This document shows, piece by piece, positions 16,516 to 26,951 of a DNA stretch of 64,000 bases. The DNA comes from Acinetobacter sp. ANC 3832 (GTDB lineage: Bacteria; Pseudomonadota; Gammaproteobacteria; Pseudomonadales; Moraxellaceae): positions 372,001 to 436,000 of the forward strand of contig NZ_NEGJ01000002.1 of NCBI RefSeq assembly GCF_002135415.1, read 5' to 3'. Both the position numbers and the translations under genes were made by a program. The first letter of the stretch is position 1, and the number at the start of each line of letters is the position of its first letter. The notes beneath the pieces were generated by a model. That model was not told the DNA's origin. It saw nothing but the letters and a program-made list of their open reading frames with translations, and searched no databases.

Positions 16516-17433
16516 ATGGCTGAGTTTTCAATTATAGAAACCTATTTTAATCGTAAGCGTGATGCTTGCGTTGATTTAGGCGTCGGTGACGACTCAGCCC
16601 TGCTCACTCCCCCTGCAAACCAGCAATTGGTCATCTGCGCAGATACACTTATTGCAGGTCGACATTTCCCTTTAGACACTTCGCCTCATGCTGTAGGTTG
16701 GAAAAGTGTTGCTGTCAATCTTTCAGATATTGCCGCTATGGGTGCAAAGCCTCAAAGCATTTTATTGGCAATCAGCTTGCCCAATATTGATGAAGAATGG
16801 TTGCAAGAATTTAGTAATGGTCTTTATGCATGCTGTGACCAATACAATGTCAGTCTTATCGGTGGTGATACCACACAAAGCCCTCATCTCACCATTACAG
16901 TCACCGCACTGGGTTGGATTGAAACGGGTCAAGCTGTTACGCGCTCTGGCGCACAAATAGATGACCTTATTGTAGTCAGTGGTTCTCTGGGTGATGCAGC
17001 ATTTGCACTACAACATTTAGGTCATCCTTTACAAAGGCGCCTCGACTATCCTACACCGCGGTGTGAATTAGGACAGTTACTCAAAGGCTTAGCTTCGAGC
17101 ATGATTGATGTTTCGGATGGTTTAGCCCAAGATCTAGGACATATTTTAGAAGCATCGAAAGTCGGTGCAACAATTGAACTTCGCCAATTACCCATTAATA
17201 TTGATTTAAGCCAGTTATCCGATACTATGCAGTGGAAATATGCACTAGCAGGCGGTGATGATTATGAGTTATGCTTTACAATAAATGCGCAGAACTATAA
17301 AGAACTTTTGCAATTACAGCCCAATGTTAAAACCACAATTATTGGGAAAATTACACAAGAATGCGGTTTAACTTTTGAGAAAGATGGCTTAGATCATCCG
17401 CTTCAACTTCATGGATATCAACATTTTGCATAA
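16516..17433 (+). CDS. thiL: Thiamine-monophosphate kinase
   Basis: Phosphorylates thiamine monophosphate to the active cofactor thiamine diphosphate. The 305 residues begin with the typical FSIIETYFNRK and GVGDDSALL (metal and ATP contacts), followed by VGWKSVAVNLSDIAAMGA, IGGDTTQSP and the C-terminal MIDVSDGLAQDLGHIL and AGGDDYELCF. It belongs to the PurM/ThiL fold. Its 3' end overlaps the start of pgpA by 23 bp, suggesting translational coupling. Confidence 0.95.
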   Translation: MAEFSIIETYFNRKRDACVDLGVGDDSALLTPPANQQLVICADTLIAGRHFPLDTSPHAVGWKSVAVNLSDIAAMGAKPQSILLAISLPNIDEEWLQEFSNGLYACCDQYNVSLIGGDTTQSPHLTITVTALGWIETGQAVTRSGAQIDDLIVVSGSLGDAAFALQHLGHPLQRRLDYPTPRCELGQLLKGLASSMIDVSDGLAQDLGHILEASKVGATIELRQLPINIDLSQLSDTMQWKYALAGGDDYELCFTINAQNYKELLQLQPNVKTTIIGKITQECGLTFEKDGLDHPLQLHGYQHFA

Positions 17434-17932
17434 ACCACCAATTGTCTTCAATACAATGACATGGTCTGAACGCATTATCGTATTTTGCGGTGTGGGTTTT
17501 GGCTCAGGTCTTGCACCCAAAGCACCCGGAACATTTGGTTCTGCATTTGCACTTTTGTTCGTGCCACTTTGGCTTGCAATTGGATTCACTGGCTCCATTA
17601 CAGCCATTATAATCATGTCTTTGATTGGCATATGGATTTGTGGAAAAACTGCAGAAATCATGGGTGTGCATGATGATGGACGTATTGTCTGGGATGAGTT
17701 TGCAGGACAATCTATTACATTTTTACCCTTAATCTACTTTGGACAAATGAGTTGGTTATGGGTATTGATTGGATTTGCCCTCTTCCGTTTATTTGATATA
17801 TGGAAACCTTGGCCTATACGTGTAATTGACCGCCAAGTCGGTGGTGGCTTCGGCATCATGTTTGATGATATTATCGCAGGTGTTTGGGCTGCTATCTGTA
17901 TAATAATTTATTTATATTTTTCTATGGCTTAA
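17411..17932 (+). CDS. pgpA: Phosphatidylglycerophosphatase A
   Basis: Removes the phosphate from phosphatidylglycerophosphate to make phosphatidylglycerol at the inner membrane. It is 173 residues with four hydrophobic segments. [16 protein letters not shown] near the N-terminus and [20 protein letters not shown] in the middle are the family motifs; [23 protein letters not shown] near the end is the C-terminal signature. The start at 17411 overlaps thiL; ATG at 17459 would also retain every motif. The thiL-pgpA order is common in proteobacteria. Confidence 0.94.
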   Translation: MDINILHKPPIVFNTMTWSERIIVFCGVGFGSGLAPKAPGTFGSAFALLFVPLWLAIGFTGSITAIIIMSLIGIWICGKTAEIMGVHDDGRIVWDEFAGQSITFLPLIYFGQMSWLWVLIGFALFRLFDIWKPWPIRVIDRQVGGGFGIMFDDIIAGVWAAICIIIYLYFSMA

Positions 17933-17951
17933 GCCAATCTGTAGGTGTGTT

Positions 17952-19316
17952 ATGTCAACTACTGTGATTATTCTTGCAGCAGGTAAAGGAACGCGAATGC
18001 GTTCTCGTTTACCCAAGGTACTCCAACCTTTAGCAGGACGTCCATTACTTGGTCATGTGATTGAAACAGCAAAAAAATTACACGCTGAAAACATCATTAC
18101 TATTTTTGGACACGGTGGTGAGCTTGTTCAACAGGTATTTACCCATGAAAATATTCAATGGGTTGAGCAAACAGAGCAACTCGGTACAGGTCATGCTGTC
18201 AAAGTAAGCTTGCCTGTTCTTCCGCAAGAGGGTCTTTCTTTAATCTTGTCTGGTGATGTTCCGTGTGTGCAACAAAGTACCTTACAACGTTTGATTGATG
18301 CTTCAACAGGTACAGGTATTGGACTGGTTACATTAACTTTAGCAGATTCGACAGGTTATGGTCGTATTGTGCGTAAAGATGGTCAAATTCAAGCTATTGT
18401 AGAACATAAAGATGCGACCGCAGAACAACATCAAATTAAAGAAATCAACACAGGTATTTACTGTGTGAGCAATGCCAAACTACATGAATGGTTACCAAAA
18501 CTAAGTAATAACAATGCTCAAGGTGAATATTATTTAACTGATATTGTGGCGATGGCATTGGCTGATGGTCTGCAAATCGCTTCAATTCAACCAGAACTAG
18601 CATTTGAAGTTGAAGGCGTAAACGACCGTATACAACTTGCTGCTTTAGAACGTGAATTCCAACATTATCAAGCTAAAAAATTAATGCAACAAGGTGTGCA
18701 TTTAATTGATCCTGCTCGTTTTGACCTGCGTGGTCAATTGACTGTTGGTCAAGATGTACGTATCGATATTAACGTGATCATTGAAGGTGAATGTACTTTT
18801 GGTGACAATGTTGAAATTGGTGCAGGTTGTGTGATTAAAAATACAACGATTGCAGCAGGCACCAAAGTTCAACCTTATAGCGTATTTGACAATGCGATTG
18901 TCGGTGAAAATGTACAAATTGGCCCTTTTGCACGTTTACGTCCTGGTGCAAAATTGGCGAACGAAGTTCATATCGGTAACTTCGTAGAAGTTAAAAATAC
19001 CACTGTGGGCGTGGGTTCTAAAGCCAATCACTTCACTTATTTGGGTGATGCTGAAATTGGTTCAAACTCTAATATTGGTGCAGGTACGATTACGTGTAAC
19101 TATGACGGTGCCAATAAACACAAAACCATTATTGGTAATAATGCCTTTGTTGGTACCAATAACTCACTCGTTGCTCCCCTAACCATTGGTCACGGCGCAA
19201 CGACTGGCGCAGGCTCAGTCATTACCCATAACGTGGCTGACCATAGTCTTGCATTTGAACGTGCAAAACAAATTTCAAAAGAAAATTATCAACGTCCCCA
19301 AAAGGTCACGAAATAA
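17952..19316 (+). CDS. glmU: Bifunctional UDP-GlcNAc pyrophosphorylase / glucosamine-1-phosphate acetyltransferase
   Basis: Makes UDP-GlcNAc for peptidoglycan and lipid A. The 454 residues comprise an N-terminal uridylyltransferase ([20 protein letters not shown] near residue 6; GTGHAV; LSGDVP) and a C-terminal left-handed beta-helix acyltransferase whose hexapeptide repeats run from about residue 250 ([38 protein letters not shown]). The catalytic histidine of the acetyltransferase lies in [12 protein letters not shown]. It lies 12 bp before glmS, which supplies glucosamine 6-phosphate. Confidence 0.97.
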   Translation: MSTTVIILAAGKGTRMRSRLPKVLQPLAGRPLLGHVIETAKKLHAENIITIFGHGGELVQQVFTHENIQWVEQTEQLGTGHAVKVSLPVLPQEGLSLILSGDVPCVQQSTLQRLIDASTGTGIGLVTLTLADSTGYGRIVRKDGQIQAIVEHKDATAEQHQIKEINTGIYCVSNAKLHEWLPKLSNNNAQGEYYLTDIVAMALADGLQIASIQPELAFEVEGVNDRIQLAALEREFQHYQAKKLMQQGVHLIDPARFDLRGQLTVGQDVRIDINVIIEGECTFGDNVEIGAGCVIKNTTIAAGTKVQPYSVFDNAIVGENVQIGPFARLRPGAKLANEVHIGNFVEVKNTTVGVGSKANHFTYLGDAEIGSNSNIGAGTITCNYDGANKHKTIIGNNAFVGTNNSLVAPLTIGHGATTGAGSVITHNVADHSLAFERAKQISKENYQRPQKVTK

Positions 19317-19328
19317 GAGGATATAAAT

Positions 19329-21167
19329 ATGTGCGGAATTGTTGGCGGCGTTGCTGAACGTAGCATTACAGATATTTTAATTGAAGGTTTAAAGCGTCTT
19401 GAGTACCGTGGTTACGACTCAGCAGGCGTGGCATTGGTCGATCAAGGTCACATTTTACGTGAACGCCGTGTCGGTAAAGTTGCGAATCTTGAACAAGCTG
19501 TTTCTGAATCAAATATTTTGGGTTCATTAGGGATTGCACATACTCGTTGGGCGACACATGGTAAACCGACTGAAAATAATGCGCATCCGCATATTTCTAG
19601 TGATGTTGCTGTGGTACATAACGGGATCATCGAAAACTATCAAGAACTTAAAGATGATCTTGAAGCTTTAGGCTATGTGTTTACTTCTCAAACGGATACA
19701 GAAGTCGTTGCACATTTAGTTCATGAAGCACTGAAATCAACACCTGATTTACTTAAAGCTGTAGAGCTTGTTGTTCCTCAGTTAAAAGGTGCATATGCCC
19801 TTGGTATCGTGCATACAGCACATCCTGATCAATTGATTGCTGTACGTGAAGGCTCACCGTTGGTGATTGGTGTAGGTATTGGTGAGAATTTCATCAGTTC
19901 TGACCAATTGGCATTGCTACCTGTGACTAACCGTTTTATGTACCTTGAAGAAGGTGATATTGCACGTTTAACACGTCAAACGATTGAAGTTTTTGTAAAT
20001 GGTCAATTGGTTGATCGCCCTATAAAAGAATTGGATGCAACAGTCAGTAACGCATCTAAGGGTGAATATAAGCATTATATGCTGAAAGAAATTTACGAAC
20101 AGCCAGAAGCCATTCAACAAACAATCTCTCAAGCGTTAAATGGCAATAGTTTACGTGATGATTTCTTGAACAATGCTGACGTTGATTTTGCTAATATTCA
20201 ACAAGTGCAAATCATTGCTTGTGGTACCAGTTACCATGCTGGAATGATTGGAAAATATTGGTTTGAGCAATTAATTGATCTGCCATGTCAGGTTGAAATT
20301 GCGAGCGAATTCCGCTATCGCTCACCTGTGATTGTTGGAAATACACTCTATGTTTGTATTTCTCAGTCAGGTGAAACCGCTGATACTTTAGCTGCATTAC
20401 GTGATACGCAAAAGCGTTCAAAAGCCAAAGGTCTGAATATTACAACAATGACTATTTGTAACGTGGCAACCTCATCGATGGTTCGTGAAACCAATCACCA
20501 TTTGTTGACACTTGCTGGTCCTGAAATTGGTGTTGCTTCAACCAAAGCATTTACCACGCAACTTGCGGCTTTAATTCTCTTGATTCTTAAAATTGGTCAA
20601 GTAAAACAAAGTATTACTGTTGAGAAAATTGCAGAAATCACAGCTGAACTTTGGCATCTTCCAAAAGTTATTTTAGATACTTTGCAAAATGATCAAGAAA
20701 TTCTGCGTTTATCTGACTTATTTAAAGAAAAGCAGCATTGCTTGTTCTTAGGTCGTGGTACAGAGTTCCCGATCGCACTAGAAGGTGCTTTAAAGCTGAA
20801 AGAGATTTCATATATTCATGCTGAGGGTTATGCTGCTGGTGAATTAAAACATGGGCCTTTGGCACTTGTTGATAATGATATGCCTGTGGTTATTTTAGCG
20901 CCTAAAGATGAGATGTTGGATAAACTTAAATCCAATATGGAAGAAGTCCAAGCACGTGGTGGCGAGCTATTTGTATTTGCTGATGAAAACAGCGGTATTA
21001 AAAATAAAGATCGTCAACACGTTGTCAATGTTCCGACAATTAGCTCATTATTAGCACCGATTGTTTATAGTATTCCAGTGCAATTGTTGTCGTATCATGT
21101 TGCTGTTTTACGTGGTACTGATGTCGATCAACCACGTAACTTAGCAAAAAGCGTAACTGTCGAATAA
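19329..21167 (+). CDS. glmS: Glutamine-fructose-6-phosphate aminotransferase
   Basis: Produces glucosamine 6-phosphate from fructose 6-phosphate and glutamine, the entry to amino-sugar synthesis. It is 612 residues. The N-terminal MCGIVGG leaves Cys2 as the glutaminase nucleophile, followed by RGYDSAG and AHTRWATHG. Two SIS isomerase domains follow (IIACGTSYHAG, SQSGETADT, and the second with LGRGTEFPIALEGALKLKEISYIHAEGYAAGE), and the end is the invariant DVDQPRNLAKSVTVE. An AAGAGGA ribosome binding site precedes the start. A strong terminator closes the transcript. Confidence 0.98.
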   Translation: MCGIVGGVAERSITDILIEGLKRLEYRGYDSAGVALVDQGHILRERRVGKVANLEQAVSESNILGSLGIAHTRWATHGKPTENNAHPHISSDVAVVHNGIIENYQELKDDLEALGYVFTSQTDTEVVAHLVHEALKSTPDLLKAVELVVPQLKGAYALGIVHTAHPDQLIAVREGSPLVIGVGIGENFISSDQLALLPVTNRFMYLEEGDIARLTRQTIEVFVNGQLVDRPIKELDATVSNASKGEYKHYMLKEIYEQPEAIQQTISQALNGNSLRDDFLNNADVDFANIQQVQIIACGTSYHAGMIGKYWFEQLIDLPCQVEIASEFRYRSPVIVGNTLYVCISQSGETADTLAALRDTQKRSKAKGLNITTMTICNVATSSMVRETNHHLLTLAGPEIGVASTKAFTTQLAALILLILKIGQVKQSITVEKIAEITAELWHLPKVILDTLQNDQEILRLSDLFKEKQHCLFLGRGTEFPIALEGALKLKEISYIHAEGYAAGELKHGPLALVDNDMPVVILAPKDEMLDKLKSNMEEVQARGGELFVFADENSGIKNKDRQHVVNVPTISSLLAPIVYSIPVQLLSYHVAVLRGTDVDQPRNLAKSVTVE

Positions 21168-21218
21168 TCAATAACTTATACTCACTAAGCACTTTTTAAT
21201 TTTCATACTGATTTACTC

Positions 21219-21251
21219 AAAACAGCTTACTATAATAGTAGGCTGTTTTTT
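21219..21251. terminator. Bidirectional terminator (glmS / DUF4031 gene)
   Basis: AAAACAGCTTACTA (21219-21232) pairs with TAGTAGGCTGTTTT (21236-21249), one G-T wobble, 3-nt loop, flanked by A and T runs. It touches the stop codon of the convergent DUF4031 gene. Confidence 0.9.
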
Positions 21252-21534
21252 ATTGTCCCAGATATATTTGGCTCAGTTGCAATTCTTGTTTTAGCTTTTT
21301 ACCACACCTAATAATCATTTTACGATCTGCATCAATTGCTCCATGTGCTAGTACTATCATTCGCATTGATAAAGTAATATCGTAATGTGGATAAGAGGCT
21401 GACTGATGAAATAAGCGTGCATCAATTCCAACCATTTTTACAAAATAATGCAGTTCATCCAGTGTATCTGCCATTAAATGACACCATTCTTGTCCCCTAA
21501 AAGAAACTTTTGCACGATCCACATAAATTGCCAT
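21250..21534 (-). CDS. DUF4031 family protein
   Basis: A 94-residue soluble protein. It begins MAIYVDRAKV and contains WCHLMADTLDELHYFVKMVGI, SYPHYDITLSMRMIVLAHGAIDADR, which is the pattern of DUF4031: a Tyr-Val-Asp start, a conserved His-Leu-Met-Ala-Asp block and a His-Tyr-Asp triplet. No function is established. It is divergent from the DUF523 gene at 21644 with about 110 bp between, and convergent with glmS. Confidence 0.8.
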   Translation of the reverse strand: MAIYVDRAKVSFRGQEWCHLMADTLDELHYFVKMVGIDARLFHQSASYPHYDITLSMRMIVLAHGAIDADRKMIIRCGKKLKQELQLSQIYLGQ

Positions 21535-21643
21535 AGAATAATATTCTCAACTTTCAGTTAAACTTGAAACCTAATCCGCAGTCACAATTCATTGTACTGC
21601 TCAATTTTGACGATTGAATAGTGAATATCTGTAGCAAAATTCT

Positions 21644-22111
21644 ATGCCTAAATACCTCATCAGTGCCTGCCTCGTTGGAGAAAATGTCCGTTACGATGGT
21701 CAAAACTGCCTACAACAAAAACTACGCCAACTGGTCATTGAACAACGAGCTGTGATTATTTGCCCTGAAGTTTTAGGTGGATTAAGCACCCCGCGTTTAG
21801 CTGCTGAAATTGTCGGTGGAAATGGTGAAGATGTTTTGTGTGGCAAAGCCAAAGTCTTAGACTCAGCAGGTAATGATGTTTCTAATGCATTCATACAAGG
21901 TGCTTATAAAGCCTTACAACTCGCACAAAAGCATCAAATTACACATGTTATATTAAAAGCGAACAGCCCATCCTGTGGATCAGAGCTGATCTATGATGGC
22001 TCATTTTCAGGAAATAAAATTCAAGGTAATGGCGTCACGTCTGCTCTACTCAAACAACATGGATTTACAGTCATCACTGAAGATCAGTTTTTACAAATCC
22101 TGGATATTTAA
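21644..22111 (+). CDS. DUF523 family protein
   Basis: A 155-residue cytosolic protein with the DUF523 signatures: ISACLVGENVRYDG at the start, ICPEVLGGLSTPR, and LKANSPSCGSELIYDGSFSG. The conserved cysteines (C9, the one in CPEV, and the one in SPSCG) suggest a metal or Fe-S site, but the activity is not established. It appears to stand alone, between the divergent DUF4031 gene and the convergent BASS transporter. Confidence 0.85.
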   Translation: MPKYLISACLVGENVRYDGQNCLQQKLRQLVIEQRAVIICPEVLGGLSTPRLAAEIVGGNGEDVLCGKAKVLDSAGNDVSNAFIQGAYKALQLAQKHQITHVILKANSPSCGSELIYDGSFSGNKIQGNGVTSALLKQHGFTVITEDQFLQILDI

Positions 22112-22163
22112 ATTAAAAAGAGAGCCTAAGCCCTCCATGATCCTGTAAATTATTTTTCAGATT

Positions 22164-23117
22164 TTATTCTTGTTCTTTTTGTATTTTATCTGCTTTTGTC
22201 GCCCAATAAGTTGCCAAAGCAGGACCTGATATATTGTGCCACAAACTAAAAATTGCACTTGGAACAGCTGTAATTGGAGATGCTGCAAAATGGACTGCTG
22301 CCAATGCCACTCCTAAACCAGAATTTTGCATTCCAACTTCAATTGAAATGGCTTTACAATCTGTATAAGGCAATTTGAAGAACCGACTTGCCCAAAAACC
22401 CAATAGATAACCTAAAGCATTATGCAAAATAACAACACCTAGAATGAGTAATCCTGATTGCAAAATTGCCGTTTTACTCGCCCCAATAATTGCTGCAACA
22501 ATGGCAACAATCGCAATCACCGAAATTAGTGGCATAACTTGAATATATTGTTCAACTTTTTGTTTAAGGAACGCTCTTGCGATCAGCCCTAAAATAATGG
22601 GGAAAAGTACAACCTGTAAAATTGAAACGAACATAGAGCCTGCATTAATGTGTAGCCATTGACTTGCCAATAAATAAAAAATAGCAGGTGTCAGAATTGG
22701 AGCCAATAATGTGGAAACTGAAGTACAAGCTACTGATAAAGCTGTATTTCCTCTTGCCATATAAGTAATCACATTAGATGCTGTGCCTCCCGGACAACAA
22801 CCCACTAAAATGACACCTACTGCAATTTCTGCAGGTAATTGAAATAATTGACACAATGCATAAGCCAAACCTGGCATCACCAAAAATTGTGCAACCACAC
22901 CAATAAAAACAGCTTTTGGACTTTGTAAAACCCCTTTAAAGTCATCAACCGTCATGGTCATTCCCATACCAAACATGATAATCCCTAGCATCCATGGGAT
23001 ATAAGCTTTCATCCATACAAAAGCTTCTGGTACAAACAAAGAAATGCCTGCGAATAAAACCACCCACAAGGCAAATGTTTTTTGAATAAACTGAGTAAAA
23101 CGCAATAATGCAGACAT
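22164..23117 (-). CDS. Bile acid:sodium symporter family (BASS) transporter
   Basis: A 317-residue inner-membrane protein with about nine to ten hydrophobic segments. [43 protein letters not shown] and [20 protein letters not shown] are the conserved BASS motifs; the last two form the sodium-binding crossover region. Bacterial members carry organic anions such as pantoate-type substrates as well as bile acids, so the substrate is open. It is followed on the other side by pncA in the same direction, 134 bp away, without evident coupling. Confidence 0.88.
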   Translation of the reverse strand: MSALLRFTQFIQKTFALWVVLFAGISLFVPEAFVWMKAYIPWMLGIIMFGMGMTMTVDDFKGVLQSPKAVFIGVVAQFLVMPGLAYALCQLFQLPAEIAVGVILVGCCPGGTASNVITYMARGNTALSVACTSVSTLLAPILTPAIFYLLASQWLHINAGSMFVSILQVVLFPIILGLIARAFLKQKVEQYIQVMPLISVIAIVAIVAAIIGASKTAILQSGLLILGVVILHNALGYLLGFWASRFFKLPYTDCKAISIEVGMQNSGLGVALAAVHFAASPITAVPSAIFSLWHNISGPALATYWATKADKIQKEQE

Positions 23118-23251
23118 ACATCCCTTCTATATCATTTTGTGTAGGTTACTCAAATCTGAGCAATATATGCTTTATCTTAAAGCGGATAAAAATCTAAATC
23201 TTATTTTTATATCCATAGATTGATAAAAATGAGATTTATGCAAAATCTGTA

Positions 23252-23896
23252 TTACTCTTTTTCACTCAAAATATCTTTGAGATAAACTTTTTTTACACCA
23301 CTCGCGAACATCTCTTGCCAAGCATGTTGCAAAGAACCATTTAAGTCGATACCTTTGGTTGCATCTGCAATCACGTAACTTTGAAAGCCTAATTTACTTG
23401 CATCAATCGCTGTCCACGCTACACAAAAATCGGTCGCTATTCCAACCATATAAACAGTATCTATCCCACGTTCTCTTAAATAGCCTGCTAATCCTGTCGA
23501 TGTTTTATGGTCAGCTTCCATAAATGCAGAATAACTGTCAATTTGTGAATGAAATCCTTTTCGGATAATCAATTGTGCTGTCGTAATCTCTAAATCTGGA
23601 TGAAAGTCAGCATCTGGTGTGCCTTGTACACAATGCGATGGCCATAAAACCTGTGTACCATAATCAAGTTCGATCGTTTCATACGCTTGTTTTCCTGTAT
23701 GATTTTCGGCAAAAGAAATATGATTTTCAGGATGCCAATCTTGTGTGAGAACAATATTTTTAAAATACTTAGCCAGTTGGTTAATTGATGGAATAATTTC
23801 ATCTGAATGGACAACTGCTAAATTTCCATTTGGGGTGAACCCATTTTGTACATCTACAATAATTAAAGCACTTCTTTCATATTGCAACATCATCAC
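23252..23896 (-). CDS. pncA: Nicotinamidase
   Basis: Hydrolyses nicotinamide to nicotinate for NAD salvage. The 214-residue protein is an isochorismatase-fold cysteine hydrolase. Its triad is readable: aspartate in IIVDVQNGF, lysine in IRKGFHSQIDSYSAF, and cysteine in GIATDFCVAWTA. The metal ligands lie in TQDWHPENHISF. It ends with VKKVYLKDIL. Together with pncB in this window it would take nicotinamide to nicotinate mononucleotide. Three ATGs stand in tandem at the start, so the first residue is uncertain by two. Confidence 0.94.
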   Translation of the reverse strand: MMMLQYERSALIIVDVQNGFTPNGNLAVVHSDEIIPSINQLAKYFKNIVLTQDWHPENHISFAENHTGKQAYETIELDYGTQVLWPSHCVQGTPDADFHPDLEITTAQLIIRKGFHSQIDSYSAFMEADHKTSTGLAGYLRERGIDTVYMVGIATDFCVAWTAIDASKLGFQSYVIADATKGIDLNGSLQHAWQEMFASGVKKVYLKDILSEKE

Positions 23897-23998
23897 TACT
23901 CCCCAAAACTTATGTTTATTAAAAAATAAAAATTATTAGAAAATTCGTCTCTATATTAAACAGTAAAACCAAATTGGCAAACTTACTGTATCGCAATT

Positions 23999-24024
23999 AA
24001 AAAGCCCGCATATGCGAGCTTTTT
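23999..24024 (-). terminator. Terminator of MFS transporter gene
   Basis: AAAAAGC at 23999-24005 and CGCATATGCG at 24007-24016 form, with GCTTTTT, an almost perfect palindrome containing one C/A mismatch. It stands 20 bp beyond the stop of the minus-strand MFS gene. Confidence 0.8.
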
Positions 24025-24044
24025 AAATACTTAAACTGTTTAGT

Positions 24045-25271
24045 TTATGCAGTTTCTAAACGTCGTGTTAATAACACCATAATAATTGCTGAAATGACAA
24101 TGCATGGAATTGCAGCAGAAATAACACCCGTCGCACCACTGCCCATTGCCAGTAATTGTCCAGCAATAGCTGGCCCCATCATTGCGCCTATACGCCCAAC
24201 TGCCGATGCTGCACCCACGCCTTGACCTCGTAAATGTGTTGGATAAACAAAACTACCAAACGCATAAAGCACGCCTTGCCCACCAATGGTGAATGTTCCC
24301 ATAATGGCAGCAGCAACAAACATAAGATTCAAAGTTGTCGCAGCATTTAGACTAAATAATCCGACAAGAATACCTAAATACATCAAAATAATGACATAAG
24401 CCTTATTCCAACGGTCAATCAACATACCCAAAATAACAGTACCGATTGCTGCTCCAATTTGGAAATAAACCATTGCCATACTGCCATCTTTACGGCTAAA
24501 ACCTAGCTCAGTAAATAATGATGGCAACCAACTGAGCATTATGTAAACCACCATGAGGGTAAAAAAGTAACTGATCCAAAGTAAAATTGTTCGCGGTGCA
24601 AATTCACGGCTAAATAAATCTTTAAAAGAAAGGGGTTTCGTATCTGAACTTTTTACTTGTTGTTGTGCTTTTAAAAACTCACGTGATTCAGGTAAAAACT
24701 TCATCATAATTGGAACAACAATTAAAGGAACTAACCCACCGACATAAAAAATCGTTTTCCAACTGGTGCTTAAATCTGTTGAAGCTAATTTTGCGGCTAA
24801 GAGCGATACAATAATTGCCCCTATTGGCATACCGCAGTACATTAACCCAACAGCGCGCCCGCGGTTTTCAGAATGGGTAGACTCAGATGCTAAAGCAATT
24901 AAATTGGGCATGGCTGCACCTAAGCCAGCACCTGCAAGAAAGCGAACCAATAACAATGTATAGAAACTATTGACCCAGACTGTACATAAGGTGAAAACTG
25001 CAAAAATTGAGACAGAAGCAATTAATACCTTTTTTCGACCAATCCGATCTGCATAACGTCCACCGACCAATGCACCAGGCAATAAGCCCAAAATCCCAAT
25101 ACTAAAAAATAGACCTAACTGAGATGCATCTAAGGAGAAATACTCTTTAATACCTGAGGCTGCAACGCCTGCTGCCTGAATATCAATACCCTCAATAATG
25201 GCAATTAAAAAGCAAATAAATATGGTAATCGTAGAATGCTTTCTATCTATTTGTGTTGATGATCTATCCAT
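24045..25271 (-). CDS. MFS transporter, aromatic acid:H+ symporter (AAHS) type
   Basis: A 408-residue major facilitator with twelve predicted helices. IEGIDIQAAGVAASGI in helix 1, GGRYADRIGRKKVLIASV in the loop 2-3 motif and FLAGAGLGAAMPNLIALASE in helix 4 fit the AAHS group (PcaK, BenK, VanK, MhpT-like), which imports aromatic acids such as benzoate or 4-hydroxybenzoate. No catabolic genes lie beside it, so the substrate is uncertain. I chose ATG at 25271 because AAGGA stands 7 nt upstream; an in-frame ATG at 25289 lacks a site. Confidence 0.85.
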   Translation of the reverse strand: MDRSSTQIDRKHSTITIFICFLIAIIEGIDIQAAGVAASGIKEYFSLDASQLGLFFSIGILGLLPGALVGGRYADRIGRKKVLIASVSIFAVFTLCTVWVNSFYTLLLVRFLAGAGLGAAMPNLIALASESTHSENRGRAVGLMYCGMPIGAIIVSLLAAKLASTDLSTSWKTIFYVGGLVPLIVVPIMMKFLPESREFLKAQQQVKSSDTKPLSFKDLFSREFAPRTILLWISYFFTLMVVYIMLSWLPSLFTELGFSRKDGSMAMVYFQIGAAIGTVILGMLIDRWNKAYVIILMYLGILVGLFSLNAATTLNLMFVAAAIMGTFTIGGQGVLYAFGSFVYPTHLRGQGVGAASAVGRIGAMMGPAIAGQLLAMGSGATGVISAAIPCIVISAIIMVLLTRRLETA

Positions 25272-26039
25272 CTTAAAAATCCTTTTCATTAATGCTGTTG
25301 GATAATGACCTACACATCATCAAGTACACTTAAGGCCAAGATAACTATCAATAAGTGTTAGAAAAAGATTTATTCATGATTTCAAAAGTTGAAAACTACT
25401 GTTTTAATCTCATCACGATCTAGTTAAAAAAGTAATAAATTGATGCTGAAATCTGATTAAAATAGTCGAGAATGGTATTGCTCTACTGCATCATTCTCAC
25501 CACTTAATAACTAACTTACTTTTTTATATAGAAAAATGCTCTGAATAAACGGTAAATAAAATATTTTTACTTAAAAATTTTTCCATTATTTTAATCATGC
25601 TTGCGTCTTATATAATCTTAAATAAATCTAATCAAAGCCCATGTATACCATCCTTGCATACAATTTTTTAATTTCCCATTGAAGAAAAAGCAGAGGACTG
25701 ATTCATACTTAAGTAAAATTCTTAATCTTTTCATCGAACCTGATTCAACAACACTATTCAGATTTGAAATCTAGAAATTAGATCAATACACATTATATTC
25801 AACATACAAAACAAAGTTCTTTTCAAAAATAAAAAGTAATATGTGAAGTATTTGTTTCTTTTTATAAAGATTTCTCCTGCTTCGATCAAAGTATATTGTT
25901 CTCCTACGCTGAATCAGTCATAATTTGCATAAGCATTATGCAATCTCTAACCTGATTGTTTAGGCTCAAATCAAAATACTGCAACCGTCCATACTCATTT
26001 TTAATCTCAATGGATGGAAAAATAGGATATTTTTTCAAA
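25272..26039. other. Long gene-free region between MFS and dapA
   Basis: This is the largest gap in the window, about 770 bp, very AT-rich, with no convincing ORF, tRNA or terminator. It must contain the MFS promoter (minus strand, right of 25271) and the dapA promoter. An inverted repeat, TTGCATAA-GCA-TTATGCAA, lies at 25925-25943. An unannotated small RNA cannot be excluded by eye. Confidence 0.5.
25925..25943. promoter_or_regulatory. Palindrome upstream of dapA
   Basis: TTGCATAA and TTATGCAA form a perfect 8-3-8 inverted repeat 97 bp before the dapA start. The symmetry and position suggest an operator; the binding protein is unknown. Confidence 0.4.
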
Positions 26040-26939
26040 ATGACTCAGCAAGCACAGATCATTCAAGGCTCAATTGTCGCAATCGTCACCCCCATGTTTG
26101 AAGATGGCAGCGTAGATTGGAAGGGTCTCGAGAAGCTCGTTGAGTGGCATATAGAACAAGGCACGAATAGTATTGTTGCCGTTGGTACAACTGGCGAAGC
26201 ATCTACGCTAAGCATGGCTGAACACACTAAAGTCATTAAAGAAGTGATTCGTGTCGCCAATAAACGCATTCCTATTATTGCCGGAACTGGTGCAAACTCA
26301 ACTCATGAAGCAATTGAGCTTACCAAAGAAGCAAAAGATATTGGTGCAGACGCTGCACTTTTGGTAACCCCTTATTATAATAAGCCAACTCAAGAAGGTT
26401 TATATCAACACTATAAAGCAATTGCTGAAGCTGTTGATTTACCAATTATTTTATACAATGTTCCAGGCCGTACTGGCGTAGATATGTTGAATGAAACGGT
26501 TATTCGTTTAGCCGATATATCCAACATTGTTGGCGTTAAAGATGCAACTGGTGATGTTCCTCGTGGTAAAGAACTTCTAGATGGTCTTCAAGGCAAAGAA
26601 ATGGTGGTTTACTCAGGTGATGATGCCACTGCACGTGAACTTATTGCATTGGGTGCTCAGGGTAATATTTCTGTTACCGCCAATATCGCACCAAAAATTA
26701 TGAGTGAGCTTTGTGCTGCTGCAATTGCAGGTAATACAGATCTTGCGAAAGAAAAAGATGCTCAAGTTGCAAAATTAAACAATATTCTATTTTGTGAATC
26801 GAACCCAATTCCAGTGAAATGGGCACTTCATGAAATGGAATTAATTGGTACAGGTATCCGCCTACCGTTAACTCCGCTTGCAGAACAATATCGCACTCCA
26901 CTGCGTGAAGAACTCAAAGCAGCGGGTGTCATTCAATAA
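26040..26939 (+). CDS. dapA: 4-hydroxy-tetrahydrodipicolinate synthase
   Basis: Condenses pyruvate with aspartate semialdehyde, the first committed step to lysine and diaminopimelate. Counting from ATG at 26040 it has 299 residues; the Schiff-base lysine is K167 in IVGVKDATGD, the tyrosine of the proton relay is Y139 in IILYNVPGRTG, and T50-T51 lie in VAVGTTGEAST. The frame is open upstream to 25956, but those 28 residues are not family-like, and normal proteins start near MTQQAQIIQGS. It heads a dapA-bamC-purC run; dapB lies about 19 kb away. Confidence 0.96.
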   Translation: MTQQAQIIQGSIVAIVTPMFEDGSVDWKGLEKLVEWHIEQGTNSIVAVGTTGEASTLSMAEHTKVIKEVIRVANKRIPIIAGTGANSTHEAIELTKEAKDIGADAALLVTPYYNKPTQEGLYQHYKAIAEAVDLPIILYNVPGRTGVDMLNETVIRLADISNIVGVKDATGDVPRGKELLDGLQGKEMVVYSGDDATARELIALGAQGNISVTANIAPKIMSELCAAAIAGNTDLAKEKDAQVAKLNNILFCESNPIPVKWALHEMELIGTGIRLPLTPLAEQYRTPLREELKAAGVIQ

Positions 26940-26951
26940 GAGCTTAGTATT

